NCBI RefSeq assembly: GCF_009823805.1 | Contig: NZ_WUEK01000016.1 | Span: forward strand, 1 to 64,000 | Direction: 5' to 3' | Origin: Nocardioides flavescens | GTDB lineage: Bacteria; Actinomycetota; Actinomycetes; Propionibacteriales; Nocardioidaceae | DNA: 64,000 bases | Shown here: piece by piece, positions 63,267-64,000 of the stretch | Numbering within the stretch: the first letter of the stretch is position 1 | Layout: the number at the start of each line of letters is the position of its first letter | Translations under genes and position numbers: made by a program | Notes under the pieces: model-generated | Seen by the model: only the letters and a program-made list of their open reading frames with translations | Databases searched by the model: none | What the model was told of the DNA's origin: nothing

Positions 63267-63590
63267 CGCGTGGTCGGCCGCCCGACCCTCCGCGACGAGG
63301 CGAGCGCGCTCTTCGGGTCGCAGGGCGTGCCAGGCGTGCTGGACCTCGGTCATGCCACGGTCGGCGAGGAGGCGGAGCTCCGGGTCGGCGGCGAGCTCGC
63401 GCAGGCTGAGCCGTCCTTCCAGGACCCTGCCGATCCCTTCACGGAGAGCGGCGTTCCCGGGCTCGTCCGCCAGACGGCGGCGCAGGTCGCCCAGCGAGCT
63501 GCGGAGCAGGGCCGCGGCGCGCGGGTCCCCGTCGACGAACTCCGCGATGCTGTCGGGCGAGCCGTCCGACGAGCCTTGCGACGGGCTCAC
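63237..63590 (-). CDS. Small acidic helical protein, unknown
   Basis: A 117-residue protein rich in Arg, Glu, Leu and Ala with no signal or membrane segment. The N-terminus is Ser/Asp-rich, the middle a helical repeat-like stretch (LRRRLADEPGNAALREGIGR, RELAADPELRLLADRG). No family recognised. GTG start overlapping the upstream stop (GTGA). Its 3' end overlaps the TetR gene on the other strand by 30 bp. Confidence 0.6.
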   Translation of the reverse strand: MSPSQGSSDGSPDSIAEFVDGDPRAAALLRSSLGDLRRRLADEPGNAALREGIGRVLEGRLSLRELAADPELRLLADRGMTEVQHAWHALRPEERARLVAEGRAADHASGGSGEERR

Positions 63591-63982
63591 GACGGATCCA
63601 GGCTCGAGCGTCCGAGGGTGTGCTGGTCCCAGGCGTCGACGTACGCGCGCGACTGCGGGCCGAGGTGCTCGGCCAGCAGCGACGGGTGCAGGCGATGGCC
63701 GGACACCGCGCTCGCCAGGGCCTCCAGGAAGCCGGTGCAGATGGCGTTGCGCATCCGCTGGTCCGAGCCAGCCAGGTGGCGCTCGACGACGGCCAGCGCC
63801 TCGCCGAACCGGTCCGGGGCGAGACGCTCGGCGCGTCGCGCGAGCGCACCGCCCACCTCCCCCAGCCAGAGCGTGGGGGCGTCGGGGTCGGGGACGGGAT
63901 CGTCCCCGGCCTCGGTCATCGCCTCGCGCAGCTCGGGGACGGCGGCGAACAGCTCCCGGGCGAGGTCGTCGAGCTCGGTCAT
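63587..63982 (-). CDS. Small acidic protein, DUF7674-like
   Basis: A 131-residue acidic protein. The blocks LWLGEVGGALARRAERLAPD and RMRNAICTGFLEALASAVSG followed by LLAEHLGPQSRAYVDAWDQH look like a conserved actinobacterial family (DUF7674-like pattern). ATG 63982 is preferred because GGGAAG lies 8 nt upstream; GTG 63991 is possible. Coupled (GTGA) to the 117-residue gene. This pairing of two small acidic genes resembles immunity-gene pairs, but no toxin is within view. Confidence 0.6.
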   Translation of the reverse strand: MTELDDLARELFAAVPELREAMTEAGDDPVPDPDAPTLWLGEVGGALARRAERLAPDRFGEALAVVERHLAGSDQRMRNAICTGFLEALASAVSGHRLHPSLLAEHLGPQSRAYVDAWDQHTLGRSSLDPS

Positions 63983-64000
63983 GGCACTCACTTCCCGGAC

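Noticed and set aside
63237..63982. Toxin-antitoxin pair call for the two small acidic genes
   Set aside because: Neither shows a known toxin or DNA-binding antitoxin motif; only size and coupling suggest it.
1..64000. tRNA, rRNA and CRISPR arrays
   Set aside because: No cloverleaf-like segments, rRNA signatures or regularly spaced repeats were noticed on reading; the only arrays are the short tandem repeats near 52.9 kb.

Overview
The window is very GC-rich, almost gap-free bacterial chromosome that reads like a high-GC actinobacterium. The family resembles Nocardioidaceae (Nocardioides-like). Supporting signs are the core order dapF - hflX - lexA/LysM - nrdR - nrdJ, the divergent glgA(glgM)/glgC pair, actinobacterial-type SOS boxes (GAAC-N4-GTTC), tandem NrdR boxes, frequent GTG starts, and many apparently leaderless promoters (a TANNNT or CANNNT hexamer 6-7 nt before the start codon). 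The genus is an inference; no rRNA or tRNA gene was seen.

Layout. 0-9 kb: a possible transposase tail, an AraC-type regulator with a DHFR-like reductase, a MarR/EamA divergent pair with a clear operator, gamma-glutamyltransferase, an FMN flavoprotein, dapF, an SDR and an MFS exporter. 9-25 kb: a P-loop kinase, a secreted beta-propeller, hflX, hydrolases, a GAF histidine kinase, dinG, two exported phosphatases behind a Pho-box-like repeat, a phospholipase D-like lipoprotein and an exported metalloprotease. 25-34 kb: the SOS and nucleotide-reduction block, with lexA, a LysM protein, a GAF-GHKL protein, a CNT nucleoside transporter, a Mug-like glycosylase, nrdR and nrdJ. 34-46 kb: the accessory-looking part. 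It holds DUF4396, chromate transporter, a NERD-like protein, and a five-gene operon in which every junction is a 4-base GTGA overlap (WXG100, WXG100-like, toxin-like protein, small protein, Vsr endonuclease). It continues with a PD-(D/E)XK nuclease candidate, a DksA/TraR zinc finger, an ERCC4-Lsr2 fusion, an Mrr-N-like winged helix, a permuted NlpC/P60-like protein and a SprT-like protease. 46-54 kb: gluconate uptake (gntK-gntP), glycogen synthesis (glgA/glgC), a second Mug glycosylase, and a solitary DNA methyltransferase behind short tandem repeats. 54-64 kb: a wax-ester/diacylglycerol acyltransferase, a FUSC-type membrane protein, a DinB-type polymerase with a leucine at the steric-gate position, a YbdK-type ligase, and a TetR-controlled Baeyer-Villiger monooxygenase/SDR pair.

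Themes. Three enzymes of G:T or G:U mismatch correction (two Mug/TDG-like, one Vsr) lie in one window together with an orphan methyltransferase, lexA, dinB and dinG. A 158-bp repeat with perfect 17-bp terminal inverted repeats occurs at 11.0 kb, and a diverged second copy sits at 51.6 kb. The best candidate for an undescribed system is the WXG100/toxin/Vsr operon at 36.3-39.4 kb and its nuclease-rich surroundings. Gene boundaries were chosen by hand from start codons, Shine-Dalgarno sequences and -10 spacing. Family calls rest on recognised motifs, not on database searches.
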